Shown here: piece after piece, positions 1-8,546 of the stretch
How the letters are laid out: each line of letters starts with the position of its first letter
Position numbering within the stretch: position 1 is the first letter of the stretch
NCBI GenBank assembly: GCA_035765895.1
Contig: DASTWL010000029.1
Span: forward strand, 1-38,176
Length of the DNA: 38,176 nucleotides
Direction: 5' to 3'
From: Verrucomicrobiia bacterium
GTDB taxonomy: Bacteria > Verrucomicrobiota > Verrucomicrobiia > Limisphaerales > DSYF01
Notes under the pieces: generated by a model
Told to the model about the DNA's origin: nothing
The model's input: only the letters and a program-made list of their open reading frames with translations
Database searches by the model: none
Program-made: the position numbers and the translations under genes

Positions 1-2484
1 GGCACCATGTGGATCGGCACGTCGGCGGAAGGCTTGTTGACCTGGCGCGACGGACGGCTCGAACCATGCGCCGGCCCGCCAGGGTATGAAAAAATCATGC
101 CCCACATCGTCTTCGAGGACCGCCAAAACCGGCTGTGGGTCAGCATCGGCAACGGCAAGGTGCTCTGCCGCGAGGCCAGCCATTGGCGGGTGTTCAGCGA
201 GGAGGACGGCCTGCCCTTCGCCTACATCACGAGCCTCGCGCAGGGCGCCGACGGCACCCTCTGGGCCGGTTCGCTCGACGACGGGCTCTACCGCTTCGAC
301 GGCCAGCGGTTCAGTGTGCTGCGGCACACCGACGGCCTTTCCGCCGACGACATCCGTTCGTTGTATTGTGACCGCGAGGGCAATCTCTGGGTGGGCACGC
401 GCACGGGCGGATTGAACCGCCTGAGCCGGCGCAAATTGCTGGTCATCTCAGCCCGGCAAGGGTTGACCAACGACTTCACGCGTTCCGTGGCGCAAACGGC
501 GGACGGCACGCTCTGGGTGGGCACGATTGGCGGCAGCATTTATCGCGGCAACCTGACCGGTTTCGAGCCGTTCCGGCCGGATCCCATCGTCTATTTTTAC
601 GCGAGCGTCGAATCGGTTCTGGCCACCCCCCGGCAGGGCGTTTGGTGGGGCGGTTCGGGTGCGCTGTTGAACTGGAAAAACGATCGTCTCGCGGGCTGCT
701 ATACCAACCTGCCATGGCTGGAAAACGCCTACGTCACCGCGCTGGCCAACGACGGTCTGGACGGCATCTGGGTGGGCACCACCCGGGGCCGCTTGATTCA
801 CTGGAACGAGGGCCGCTTTCAGGAATCTCCACGGCGCGTGGCCCGCGCCGCCATCACGGCGCTGGCGCCCGAGCCCGACGGCTCGCTATGGGTGGGCGGA
901 CTGGTCGGCGGACTGGTCCGCGTCACGCCGGACGGCGAAGTCGCGGAAACGGTTACCAACGGGTTGTTGAGTCTGGCCATCCGCACGCTGTATCGCGATC
1001 CAGATGGCGTGTTGTGGATTGGCACGGCCGGCGGTGGTCTGAGTTTCCGCCGCGACGGTGCCATCTTCAATTTCACCGCCGAACAAGGCCTCGGCGTCCG
1101 CACCGTGTCGCAAATCGTGGAGGACGATCACGGCAACCTGTGGCTGGGTTGCAGCCGCGGCATCTACAAGGTCAGCAAAACCGATCTGCTGGAATGCGCC
1201 GCCGGCCGGCGCTCGTTCGTGCACGCCAGCTCCCTTGGCATCAATGACGGCATGCTGGCCGAGGAATGTTCCGGCGGATTCTGCCCCGCCGGCTTGAAGA
1301 CCCAGTCCGGCTTGATCTGCATCTCCACGGTCCGGGGACTGGTCTTCATCAATCCGGACGAAAAGCCCGACCCCGCGCCGCTGCCCCAGCCATTGCTCGA
1401 AGATTGTCTCGTCAGCGGCCGGGCCCAACGTCCCGCAACCAACACCATCGCGTCCGGCAACTCCGACGGCGAACCACCGCCGGCCCGGCGCTTGACGGTT
1501 GCTCCCGGCGGCCACGACATCGAACTGCACTACACCGCAATTCAATTCTCGGCCCCGGACAAGATCGGCTTCCGCTACAAGCTCGAAGGAATGGATAACG
1601 CCTGGACGGAGGCGGGCGACCGCCGCGTGGCGTATTACCCGCACATTCCGCCCGGCGACTATGTCTTCCGCATTCAGGCGTGCAACGCGGACGGCCTCTG
1701 GAATCCGCGCTCCACGACGCTGGCCGTCACGGTGCTGCCCTTCTTCTACGAGCGCACCGGATTCCGCGTGGCCGGCAGCCTCGCGTTGCTGGGCCTCTTC
1801 GCCGGCGGCGTCTGGTGGATCATGCGCCGGCGTTACAAGGTGCGGCTCGCCCGGCTGCAAATGCTCAACGCCATCGAACGCGAACGGCTGCGCATTTCGA
1901 AGGACATGCACGACCAAATCGGCGGCATCCTGACCCAGGTTTCCCAGCTGAGCGACATGGGTCTGAATGAAACGGAGAACGAGTCACAGGTGAAAAACCG
2001 GCTCGAGCGCATCGGCAACCGCGCCCGCGTGGCGGTGCAGTCGCTGGACGAAATCGTCTGGGCCACGAACCCGAAGAACGACAACCTCGCCAGCTTTGTG
2101 GAATACGTCAGCCGCTTCAGCGACGAATTCTTTGAATACACAAGCCTGCGTTGCTGGCAGGATGTGCCGCCCTCGCTCCCCGCCCTGCCCCTGCGGGCGG
2201 ACATCCGCCATGACGTGTTTCTGGCCGTCCGCGAAGCGTTCAACAACGCCCTCAAGCATTCGCACGGCACCGAGGTCTGGCTGCGCATTGCCTGCCAGGA
2301 TCATCAGGTGACCGTGCAGATCGAGGACAATGGCTGCGGCTTCACGCCCGGACAAACCACAACGGGCGGCAACGGCCTGGACAACATGCGCGCCCGCCTG
2401 GCCGAAAACGGCGGCGAGGCGCGCGTGACCAGCGCGCCCGGCAAGGGAACCCGGGTGCTGTTCACCTTCCCGCTCGCACCGTAA
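1..2484 (+). CDS. Propeller-type sensor histidine kinase, 5' end missing
   Basis: The reading frame is open from base 1 and the residues before the first ATG (G-T, then M-W-I-G-T) already fit a propeller repeat, so the true N-terminus lies outside the window. The visible 827 residues contain repeated 'LW(V/I)G' blades of the two-component regulator propeller (about 1-465), a Y_Y_Y beta-sandwich (about 500-575), one membrane segment (about 590-608), a HisKA_3 dimerisation domain with motif KDMHDQIGG (phospho-acceptor His637 of the visible part) and a HATPase_c domain with N-box and GNGLDNMRARL. The family senses extracellular or periplasmic ligands, often carbohydrate breakdown products, and phosphorylates a separate NarL-type regulator, here the next gene 59 bp downstream. 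The architecture matches the kinase at 33689-36952, so the two are paralogues. The ligand is unknown. Confidence 0.93.
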   Translation, partial: GTMWIGTSAEGLLTWRDGRLEPCAGPPGYEKIMPHIVFEDRQNRLWVSIGNGKVLCREASHWRVFSEEDGLPFAYITSLAQGADGTLWAGSLDDGLYRFDGQRFSVLRHTDGLSADDIRSLYCDREGNLWVGTRTGGLNRLSRRKLLVISARQGLTNDFTRSVAQTADGTLWVGTIGGSIYRGNLTGFEPFRPDPIVYFYASVESVLATPRQGVWWGGSGALLNWKNDRLAGCYTNLPWLENAYVTALANDGLDGIWVGTTRGRLIHWNEGRFQESPRRVARAAITALAPEPDGSLWVGGLVGGLVRVTPDGEVAETVTNGLLSLAIRTLYRDPDGVLWIGTAGGGLSFRRDGAIFNFTAEQGLGVRTVSQIVEDDHGNLWLGCSRGIYKVSKTDLLECAAGRRSFVHASSLGINDGMLAEECSGGFCPAGLKTQSGLICISTVRGLVFINPDEKPDPAPLPQPLLEDCLVSGRAQRPATNTIASGNSDGEPPPARRLTVAPGGHDIELHYTAIQFSAPDKIGFRYKLEGMDNAWTEAGDRRVAYYPHIPPGDYVFRIQACNADGLWNPRSTTLAVTVLPFFYERTGFRVAGSLALLGLFAGGVWWIMRRRYKVRLARLQMLNAIERERLRISKDMHDQIGGILTQVSQLSDMGLNETENESQVKNRLERIGNRARVAVQSLDEIVWATNPKNDNLASFVEYVSRFSDEFFEYTSLRCWQDVPPSLPALPLRADIRHDVFLAVREAFNNALKHSHGTEVWLRIACQDHQVTVQIEDNGCGFTPGQTTTGGNGLDNMRARLAENGGEARVTSAPGKGTRVLFTFPLAP

Positions 2485-2504
2485 TCCAAACGCCGACAGA
2501 ACTA

Positions 2505-2521
2505 CCCTGAATGTGGTATGG
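2505..2521 (+). promoter_or_regulatory. CCC-N5-GTGGTATGG element (site A)
   Basis: CCC at 2505-2507, then five bases, then GTGGTATGG at 2513-2521, lying in the 59-bp gap between kinase and regulator. The ATG of the regulator follows 24 nt after the GTAT core. This is one of eight copies of the same intergenic element in the window. Its place suggests the regulator has its own promoter or binding site. The function is inferred from recurrence only. Confidence 0.6.
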
Positions 2522-2543
2522 TCAGGCACATAAATTTTGAGGT

Positions 2544-3209
2544 ATGAACAAACGGAAGGTGGAAAAAGCCATTCAAGTTGCCCTGGTGGAAGACGACCCG
2601 AACCTGCGCACGAATCTCGCGGCGATGCTCAACGGTTCGGACGGATTCCATTGTCAGGCGGCGTATCCGGACGCCAAGGCGGCCCTGCGCAACATTCCCG
2701 CCAATCGTCCCGACGTGGTGCTGATGGACATCAATCTCCCGGGCATGCTCGGCACGGAATGCGTCCGGCAGTTGAAGGAACTGGCCCCCGGCCTGCCGGT
2801 GTTGATGCTCACGGTTTACGAGGACAGCGAGCAAATCTTCAAATCACTCATGGCCGGCGCCACCGGCTACCTGTTGAAGCGCACGCCGCGGGACAAACTG
2901 CTGGAAGCCATCCGCGAAGTGAACGACGGCGGCGCCCCGATGTCGCGCCAGATCGCCCGCCGCGTGGTGCAGTTTTTTCAGAAGATCAACGAACTGCCGG
3001 GCGACCAGAAAAAATCCGCGGACGTCAGCAACCTGACGGACCGGGAAAGGGAAGTTCTCGCCGCCCTGGCCAAGGGCTATGCCTACAAGGAAATTGCCGA
3101 CCACCTGAAGATCAGTTTCGAAACCGTGCGCACGCATTTGCGCACGATTTACGAAAAACTGCACGTGCACAGCCGCACCGAGGCGGTATTGAAATACCTG
3201 GGCCACTGA
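2544..3209 (+). CDS. NarL/LuxR-family response regulator
   Basis: A 221-residue two-domain DNA-binding regulator. The receiver domain (about 10-128) has the acidic pocket E16-D17-D18, phospho-acceptor Asp62 in VVLMDINLPG, Thr90 and Lys112. A GerE/LuxR helix-turn-helix follows (about 160-215) with LTDREREVLAALAKGYAYKEIA and the recognition region around FETVRTHL. It is the cognate partner of the kinase just upstream. GAGGT abuts the ATG too closely to be a good ribosome site. A copy of the repeated intergenic element sits 24 nt before the start, which could mean autoregulation. The gene converges with the GH109-type gene, with 15 bp between the stop codons and no clear hairpin there. It is a paralogue of the regulator at 32976-33680. 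Confidence 0.93.
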   Translation: MNKRKVEKAIQVALVEDDPNLRTNLAAMLNGSDGFHCQAAYPDAKAALRNIPANRPDVVLMDINLPGMLGTECVRQLKELAPGLPVLMLTVYEDSEQIFKSLMAGATGYLLKRTPRDKLLEAIREVNDGGAPMSRQIARRVVQFFQKINELPGDQKKSADVSNLTDREREVLAALAKGYAYKEIADHLKISFETVRTHLRTIYEKLHVHSRTEAVLKYLGH

Positions 3210-3224
3210 CGCGGCCCCTGTTTT

Positions 3225-4646
3225 TCAAGCGATGATGCCCAGCGGCGCGGTGGTTTTCCAATCGCCGCGTGTGAAGTCAGGGAACGCCTGCGGGGCACCA
3301 CCCTCCGCCTCCGACCTGGCGCTCAAGGGACGCACGGCGCTCCAGAGCGCGCCCTCGTAAACATTTTGATCCAGCGGTTCGCCCTGACGCAGGCACTCGA
3401 CCATGCGCATGCGCATGATGAAATCCATGCCGCCGTGACCGCCCATCTTCACCGCCTGTTCGCCCATGCGCTTGTAGAGCGGATGTTCAAACTCGGCGTA
3501 GAGCTTTTCAAACTCCTCGTCTTCCTTCCATTCGTGATACGAGCCGCGCCCCTCGATGGCCGCACGCGACGGGTAACCCGCCAGCATCCCCTTTGTGCCC
3601 ATGATCAGGTTGTGCCGTGAGTAGGGCCGCGGACTCGTTTCGTCCCATTGCACCATGATGGTGCGGCCCAGCCGGGTCTTGATGATCTGCGTGCTGAGGT
3701 CGCCACACTCGAACTTCATCTTGTTCCACTTGTGGTCCGGCGGAAAATGTTCGCGCGCAAACTCGGCGCGGCCAAATGCCGGGGTGGCAAACGACACCAG
3801 GCGCTCGAACATGTCCTCGGTGCGCGCCAGATTCATGTATTGCGCCACCGGTCCCAGGCCGTGCGTGGGATACAAGTTCCCGCCGTTGGCCTGGGAATAA
3901 TACTTCGTGCGCCAGCTGCCCGTGCCGCGATCCACCTCCATCATCTGCTCCCGCAACGGATGCAAATACGCCGCCTCGCCGTGCAGCAGGTGACCGAGCA
4001 CGCCCTGGCGCGTCATGTTGAGGAACAACAGCTCTTCGCGGCCGTAGTTGCAATTCTCCATCATCATGCAATGCCGGCCGGTCATTTCGGATGTGTCCAC
4101 AACGTCCCAGAGGTCCTTCAGCGTGAACGCCAGCGGCACTTCGACAAAGGCATGTTTCCCGGCCTTCATCGCGGCAATCGCCATGGGCGCGTGTTCCTCC
4201 CACGGCGTGGCGATGACGACGGCGTCGATGTCCGGGCGCGCCAGCATCTCGTGATACTTGGTCGGCGAACCGAAATACAAATCCGGCCGGCGTTTGCCGA
4301 GCTTTTCGACGCCCGCCGCGCTGCGGTTTGCCCAGTCCTCATACAAATCGCAAATCGCGACGATTTCGCTGCCCTCGATCTGTGCCAGTTGCTCCACGTG
4401 CCCGCTGCCGCGCGCCCCCACTCCGATGGCACCCCAGCGCACCTTCTCCAATTGGGGCGCGGCGAAGCCGCCCATGTAGCGCGCGCCACTGCGGCGCGGA
4501 CGGAGGCCCGTGTTTTCAAACCGGATCTGACCCGCGGCCGCGGGCCGGGCCAGTCCGGCGGCCGAGAGACCGGCTCCGACCCAACCCATGGTCTTGAGAA
4601 AGCCGCGGCGGCTGAAATGCAGAAATCCTTTTTCCTTCGGGTTCAT
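3225..4646 (-). CDS. Tat-exported Gfo/Idh/MocA protein of the GH109 type
   Basis: A 473-residue protein starting MNPKEKG with a twin-arginine signal (SRRGFLK at 12-18, then a hydrophobic stretch and A-rich cleavage region). A Rossmann NAD-binding fold follows (GVGARGSG at 75-82), then the DAVVIATPWEEHAPMA and VEVPLA segments. The motifs NLYPTHGLGPVAQYMN (Y259, H262) and MVQWDETSPRPYSRHN are hallmarks of GH109, whose founding members are NAD-dependent alpha-N-acetylgalactosaminidases that cleave by oxidation and elimination. The specificity here is not proven and could be another alpha- or beta-glycoside. The open frame extends 74 codons further upstream, but that extension has no signal peptide and runs across the repeated regulatory element at 4733-4748, so the ATG at 4646 is preferred. 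It is probably periplasmic. Confidence 0.85.
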   Translation of the reverse strand: MNPKEKGFLHFSRRGFLKTMGWVGAGLSAAGLARPAAAGQIRFENTGLRPRRSGARYMGGFAAPQLEKVRWGAIGVGARGSGHVEQLAQIEGSEIVAICDLYEDWANRSAAGVEKLGKRRPDLYFGSPTKYHEMLARPDIDAVVIATPWEEHAPMAIAAMKAGKHAFVEVPLAFTLKDLWDVVDTSEMTGRHCMMMENCNYGREELLFLNMTRQGVLGHLLHGEAAYLHPLREQMMEVDRGTGSWRTKYYSQANGGNLYPTHGLGPVAQYMNLARTEDMFERLVSFATPAFGRAEFAREHFPPDHKWNKMKFECGDLSTQIIKTRLGRTIMVQWDETSPRPYSRHNLIMGTKGMLAGYPSRAAIEGRGSYHEWKEDEEFEKLYAEFEHPLYKRMGEQAVKMGGHGGMDFIMRMRMVECLRQGEPLDQNVYEGALWSAVRPLSARSEAEGGAPQAFPDFTRGDWKTTAPLGIIA

Positions 4647-4732
4647 GATTGGCAATACAGTTGTCGGCGCAAAACCGTGTCGTGGTTGTGGCAGCCGATT
4701 GATGACAGTCTGGGCCAGGACGGGCGGCGGCC

Positions 4733-4748
4733 AAATACCACATTTGGG
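4733..4748 (-). promoter_or_regulatory. CCC-AAAT-GTGGTATTT element (site B)
   Basis: On the minus strand this reads CCCAAATGTGGTATTT. It ends 88 nt (from GTAT) before the ATG of the GH109-type gene, between that gene and the stop of the peptidase gene. In this copy the flanks happen to form an inverted repeat CCAAAT-N5-ATTTGG (4731-4747). Most other copies lack that symmetry, so the element itself is not a palindrome. Confidence 0.6.
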
Positions 4749-4759
4749 TGAGCGCCGGA

Positions 4760-6007
4760 CTACTTCCGCTGGACCTCCACCCGTCCATCCGCATCGACCT
4801 CGTAACTGAACGTCGCCCGGCTTGCCTTGGCAGCGTTCAAGTGCTGGCCGCTCGCGCTCAATAAGCACACCCGGATTTCACCGTCGGATTTGGCGTTCGG
4901 CAGGGAATCCAACGTGATGGAGAACGTGTCGTCCGGCATCACCGTGCCCACGCTGGTGGGCGCGTCGTAATCGCCATGCCCGGTCGGATCGCGGTAGGCG
5001 ATGACGCCGTAAATCGGCTGGTTGGATTTGAACCTCCCGGCGATGCGCACCGTCCCGTTGGTCACGGTCGTCTCGCATTGGTCCAGCGTGCATTCCCATT
5101 TTTCATCGAGCCCCTTCTCCACGTGCGAAAAGAGCGGGTTGGCCGCCAGGGCCAGTGCGTGCGCCAGGGTGAGGAACGATCCTTTGCCCTCGCCGCGTAG
5201 TTCCTCGCGCAAATGGCGGTTGCCGTCGCCCATCAGTGCGTGGCCCCGCGTGCGCAGGTCTTCGTCGCTTTGGCTGTTGTGCGGCAACCCGAAACAATGC
5301 CCCAGCTCGTGCGCGGTGCCACCAATGAAAATGGAGTTGTAACGGCCGAAGGTGATGTGGCCGTATTGCCGGTCCGTGACCCACCGGTTGGTGACCAGCA
5401 AATTTGGGACGGACAACAGGTCGGAATCGAACTGCCAGCAAAAGCCGCTGTTTGCCCAGCCCATGCCGCAGTAAGGGCTGTTGTGCCACGTGTTCGTCCC
5501 GTCGAAATGACCCAGACGCGTGAACACCACGACGTGGTTGTTGCGCAGTTCCACGCCGACCGCCTCCATCACCGGCTGAACGTCGTTGCGGATTTCATCC
5601 GCCGACTTTGCCTCCGAGTATTCGGACGCGGGATGTTTGCCGGACACGAGATGAACCACCACCTGTCCGGCGGTGTTGGTGTCGAGCGGGATGCCGTCCG
5701 AGGGCAGTCCATATTGGCGCATCTGCGTGGCGTAGAACCGGGAAATTGCCTCCAGCACCTGCGTCAGGCGCGCCTGATAATCCGGAGCCGGTGTGCAATC
5801 CGTCGGACAAAAATAGGCCACGTGCAGCGCCCGGTGATTGCGCGGCGCCCCCTGCTGATACGCCGCCAGCACCTGTCTGGCATACGTCACGCGCGGATCG
5901 GCCGCGGTCGGCCGCACGGCCTCATCCGCCGCCAAAGCCGTCGTTGCCGTCGAACTGCCCGCCAACAGGGCGAGCACCGTGGTGAGAGGAAAGTCCATGA
6001 TGCGCAT
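4760..6007 (-). CDS. Secreted metzincin-like zinc metallopeptidase
   Basis: A 415-residue protein with an N-terminal signal peptide (about 1-26, ending TTALA-A). The zinc motif HELGHCFGLPH gives ligands His233, His237 and His243 and catalytic Glu234. A Met-turn-like ALMG follows at Met259, the arrangement typical of metzincins. Residues 60-160 form the rest of the catalytic N-lobe (VAYFCPTDCTP; VVVHLVSGK). The last ~110 residues (GTVRIAGRF onwards) look like a beta-sandwich accessory domain. Cys67/Cys71 and Cys180/Cys190 could form disulfides. The substrate is unknown; nearby surface proteins or extracellular matrix are possible targets. Met4 is an alternative start. It lies 109 bp downstream of the first lipoprotein gene on the same strand with no terminator seen, so it may be read from that cassette's promoter. 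Confidence 0.8.
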   Translation of the reverse strand: MRIMDFPLTTVLALLAGSSTATTALAADEAVRPTAADPRVTYARQVLAAYQQGAPRNHRALHVAYFCPTDCTPAPDYQARLTQVLEAISRFYATQMRQYGLPSDGIPLDTNTAGQVVVHLVSGKHPASEYSEAKSADEIRNDVQPVMEAVGVELRNNHVVVFTRLGHFDGTNTWHNSPYCGMGWANSGFCWQFDSDLLSVPNLLVTNRWVTDRQYGHITFGRYNSIFIGGTAHELGHCFGLPHNSQSDEDLRTRGHALMGDGNRHLREELRGEGKGSFLTLAHALALAANPLFSHVEKGLDEKWECTLDQCETTVTNGTVRIAGRFKSNQPIYGVIAYRDPTGHGDYDAPTSVGTVMPDDTFSITLDSLPNAKSDGEIRVCLLSASGQHLNAAKASRATFSYEVDADGRVEVQRK

Positions 6008-6116
6008 GTGAAATCAGTGTTCGTGTCCAAACCGGCATTTTTTGATGAATCGGGAAATCGACGCGGGAGCCAGGTGCGGCATTCAACGGGATTCATCGAC
6101 CTTCAGCCCGCACGCC

Positions 6117-6509
6117 TCAGCGGCCCATATTTGACTGGCGGTCCAAATTCCCCAACGTTGCAATCGCCTGGCGCGCCGGCGCGTCGCCTGCCTGCGCCGC
6201 CGCCACGAGCCGTTGATACAACTTTCCCGAAGCCTCTTCGACGGCTTTGAATTGTTCAGGTTTGAGCTGATCCGGCTGCCGCAGGAGTTGTTTGTAGCCG
6301 AGCACCGCAGTCACGTAATCATTCGCCTGGTCCGCCCGCGCCGCGGCATCCCAAGCCTGCTTGAGTTCCGGCATGGCATTGGCAAACACAGCGGCTCCGT
6401 CCGTGCCGGACGGGCGGTGGCAACCGCTGAGCAAGGCGCACCCCAACAGGGCAACCGCCAGCACGCGCGCGCCGAACCGAGCGACATCCCAACGTGGTTT
6501 GGTCTTCAT
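6117..6509 (-). CDS. Small lipoprotein, copy 1
   Basis: A 130-residue protein with a type II signal peptide and lipobox LLSGC (lipidated Cys30), followed by a short, mostly helical domain. I do not recognise a characterised family. It aligns along its length with the lipoprotein at 8174-8530: both share P-E-(L/I)-K-x-A-W, A-D-x-A-N-D-Y, Y-(K/R)-x-L-L-x-Q-P, Q-R and an A-rich C-terminal helix. Each follows a pseudopilin gene, here with a 52-bp gap. A GTG at 6521 would add four residues; the ATG gives a more usual lipoprotein leader. The role is unknown; it may be an envelope-anchored partner of the pseudopilin. Confidence 0.75.
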   Translation of the reverse strand: MKTKPRWDVARFGARVLAVALLGCALLSGCHRPSGTDGAAVFANAMPELKQAWDAAARADQANDYVTAVLGYKQLLRQPDQLKPEQFKAVEEASGKLYQRLVAAAQAGDAPARQAIATLGNLDRQSNMGR

Positions 6510-6561
6510 AAATGAACGCACGAACCGGAGAGGTTTTGTCGGAGGTTGAACGGCGTGGTCT

Positions 6562-7458
6562 TCATTGTGGTCGCGTGACCGGCTCGATCCAGCCGTTGTG
6601 CCACGTCAGCTTCCACAAATCCTCCAGTCGGACCGGCTCCACGTGGCCGTCGGTAAAGCCCACGTTGATCCGCCCAACCATCTTGGCGCCGGCAGGAACG
6701 TTTCGCGGTGCACTCGCGGCGTTGCCCGCGCCGTGACGCGCGATTGTCAAACGCTGCATGCCGTTGGCGTCACCGCCGCCGTGCAGGTTGCGCGCCGGGT
6801 GATCGGTTTCCAGCGGGCCGCCATCGACCCATGTGGAGTCGCTGAAATATGGCGTCGTGGTGGGGTGCAGGATGGCGGCTTCCTTGTCGTAGTAGAAGCG
6901 CGGCGCCGAACTGCCCGCGGACAGCCCGGAATAACACCATGTGTTGATGGCGTAACTCCCATGGTAAGGCGGACCAAACACGCCCCAGTTCCAGGTGTAA
7001 TCCGCGGTGCCAAACCCAACGTAGGCGGCGTCGCCCTGCTGCACCCACGGGCTGGCATCCTGCGTGGTCGGACAGATGCGCGATTGCGTGATGGCGCTGT
7101 AATTGTTTTGCAGACGGCCAATCCAAAGCGCGTATGCGCCGCTGGGGTCGCTGTAGCTGATCAGCTTTCCATCCGCGTCACTGACATACATGGTCATGGC
7201 CAGGCCGATTTGCTTGCTGTTGTTCACGCACTGGATGTCCTTCGCCTTGGCCTTGGCCTTGCCCAAGGCCGGCAGCAGCATGGCCGCCAGAATGGCGATG
7301 ATGGCAATCACCACCAAAAGCTCGATCAATGTGAAAGCACCGACGGGTGACGGTCGGCGGTGGCGCCCCGGAGGCGTTGGACGCGGGCAACGATTCGAGG
7401 ATGTTTCCACGGCAGTCCGCCCCATGCGGACGCCAAAAAAACGGGTTGAGTTTTTCAT
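6562..7458 (-). CDS. Pseudopilin-like protein with N-terminal methylation motif, copy 1
   Basis: A 298-residue protein with a long basic leader (about 41 residues) followed by the prepilin N-terminal motif [16 protein letters not shown], with Glu at mature position +5. The cleavage position -1 is Ala (VGA-FTLIE) rather than the usual Gly. The C-terminal part has [17 protein letters not shown] near the N-helix and ends with [17 protein letters not shown], matching the H-X9-DG tail typical of the many pseudopilin-like proteins of Planctomycetes, Lentisphaerae and Verrucomicrobia. These proteins are thought to sit in the inner membrane or be secreted through a type II-like machinery; individual roles are unknown. 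The start is uncertain: ATG 7485 and GTG 7503 are in frame. It is the first gene of a cassette with the lipoprotein. Confidence 0.85.
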   Translation of the reverse strand: MKNSTRFFGVRMGRTAVETSSNRCPRPTPPGRHRRPSPVGAFTLIELLVVIAIIAILAAMLLPALGKAKAKAKDIQCVNNSKQIGLAMTMYVSDADGKLISYSDPSGAYALWIGRLQNNYSAITQSRICPTTQDASPWVQQGDAAYVGFGTADYTWNWGVFGPPYHGSYAINTWCYSGLSAGSSAPRFYYDKEAAILHPTTTPYFSDSTWVDGGPLETDHPARNLHGGGDANGMQRLTIARHGAGNAASAPRNVPAGAKMVGRINVGFTDGHVEPVRLEDLWKLTWHNGWIEPVTRPQ

Positions 7459-7628
7459 GCAAACGGCAGCAGTGTGCCCATTCATGCCAGAATTGAACCG
7501 CACGCAACCACGGGCAGACGCAAACGACTGTCCGATGTCAGCGGCTTCAGCTCCTCCTTGGGCAACCCAAGCCGCGCGTGCGGCCCTGCCTCAAGCGGCC
7601 GTTTTGTAACAGAGAAGCATGTCCCGCC

Positions 7629-7644
7629 AAATACCAAGTTTGGG
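7629..7644 (-). promoter_or_regulatory. CCC-AAAC-TTGGTATTT element (site C)
   Basis: The minus strand reads CCCAAACTTGGTATTT, a copy of the repeated element with one change in the GTG triplet. The GTAT core lies 172 nt before the chosen pseudopilin ATG (145 nt before the alternative ATG at 7485). The leader between contains AAGGAGG (reverse strand, near 7550-7560) without a suitably spaced ATG. Confidence 0.55.
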
Positions 7645-8173
7645 GGAGGAGGCCGCCCTGAATTGTGCGGGGCTTGCGAAGGCTTGTCCGCGGCCGCCGT
7701 GCCCTTCAACTTGGGCTCGGCCAAAGGACGGGGCTTCACGCCCAAGCAGTTCAGCCATCTTGCGCTCAGAACGCGCGAGCCGGCAACGATGGACTGCCGA
7801 TCACGGAGAGTTTTGGCGGCAGACGCCGCTCAACGGCTCAGCAAACTTGAGGTGTGAAAAGCGCTTGTCGCCATTATTTTCCCAGCCTGGCCAACCCGAA
7901 ACGGTGGTTCGGCGGAGCGGTTCCAGAGGGTTGCTGGCCTTGGCCTCATGGCCATGATCCCGGGCCGGTTGCCGTAGAATCAATGCCTCCGCTTTCGCTC
8001 ACTGCCTTCCTGGGCATAACGATCGCCGATAATCCCAAACGACTGCCCGCTGGACCAGGCGGCACCTCGAACAAATGTTCACATCACCCTGCCCGGCCAT
8101 GGATTGAGCGCCAAGCCGGGGAGGTTTCAGGCTGTCGTGGCAGCATCTTTGACGGCATTCCCGGAACCATCGG
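7645..8173. other. Gene-less stretch upstream of cassette 1
   Basis: About 530 bases separate the end of lipoprotein copy 2 from regulatory site C. I see no convincing gene, RNA or clear terminator on either strand. The open frames here have no domain, signal or start-site support, and one of them runs through site C. A decayed sequence between the two pseudopilin-lipoprotein cassettes is possible but cannot be shown. Confidence 0.45.
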
Positions 8174-8530
8174 CTATCTGCGAGGCGCCTCTTTTTTTAA
8201 GGCGTCGAGCGCATTCTTTGCCGCCGTCGAACCTTTGGCCGCCGCCTCGTTCATGCGCTGATTCAAACCGTCCAAAGCGGTTTGCACGGCGACAAGTTGC
8301 TGGGGGGTTATCGGCTGACTCAACAATGCACGATAATCGGTGCTGGCGCCCAGATAATCGTTGGCCGAGTCCGCCTTCCGTCCGTTTTCCCAAGCCGTCT
8401 TGATTTCCGGCTTGGCATCGTTGAAGGCCGCCTTTTCCTGTGCGCTCAATTCGTAGGCGCCGTTGCCGCACCCGGACAAAACAACTCCCGCCACCACCAG
8501 CAGCCAGGCATGCAAGACTAGTTTTTTCAT
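8174..8530 (-). CDS. Small lipoprotein, copy 2
   Basis: A 118-residue protein with a short basic start (MKKLVLHAW) and lipobox VLSGC (lipidated Cys21). The mature part is helical and lysine/alanine-rich, with no recognised domain. It is a paralogue of the lipoprotein at 6117-6509, sharing the A-D-x-A-N-D-Y and Y-x-x-L-L-x-Q-P positions. It starts 16 bp after the stop of pseudopilin copy 2, so the two are almost certainly co-transcribed. A TTG two codons upstream was not preferred. The function is unknown; the conserved pairing with a pseudopilin suggests a shared envelope role. Confidence 0.75.
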   Translation of the reverse strand: MKKLVLHAWLLVVAGVVLSGCGNGAYELSAQEKAAFNDAKPEIKTAWENGRKADSANDYLGASTDYRALLSQPITPQQLVAVQTALDGLNQRMNEAAAKGSTAAKNALDALKKEAPRR

Positions 8531-8546
8531 GGCCAAAGAATAATCG

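Noticed and set aside
4731-4747. CCAAAT-N5-ATTTGG palindrome at site B as the real regulatory unit.
   Set aside because: Only site B and, less well, site C show the symmetry; the other copies keep CCC and GTGGTAT but not the left arm.
7482-7745. Minus-strand 87-codon frame whose stop overlaps the alternative pseudopilin ATG at 7485, with an AAGGAGG inside.
   Set aside because: It runs straight through regulatory site C and has no recognisable protein features; the SD-like sequence has no properly spaced ATG.
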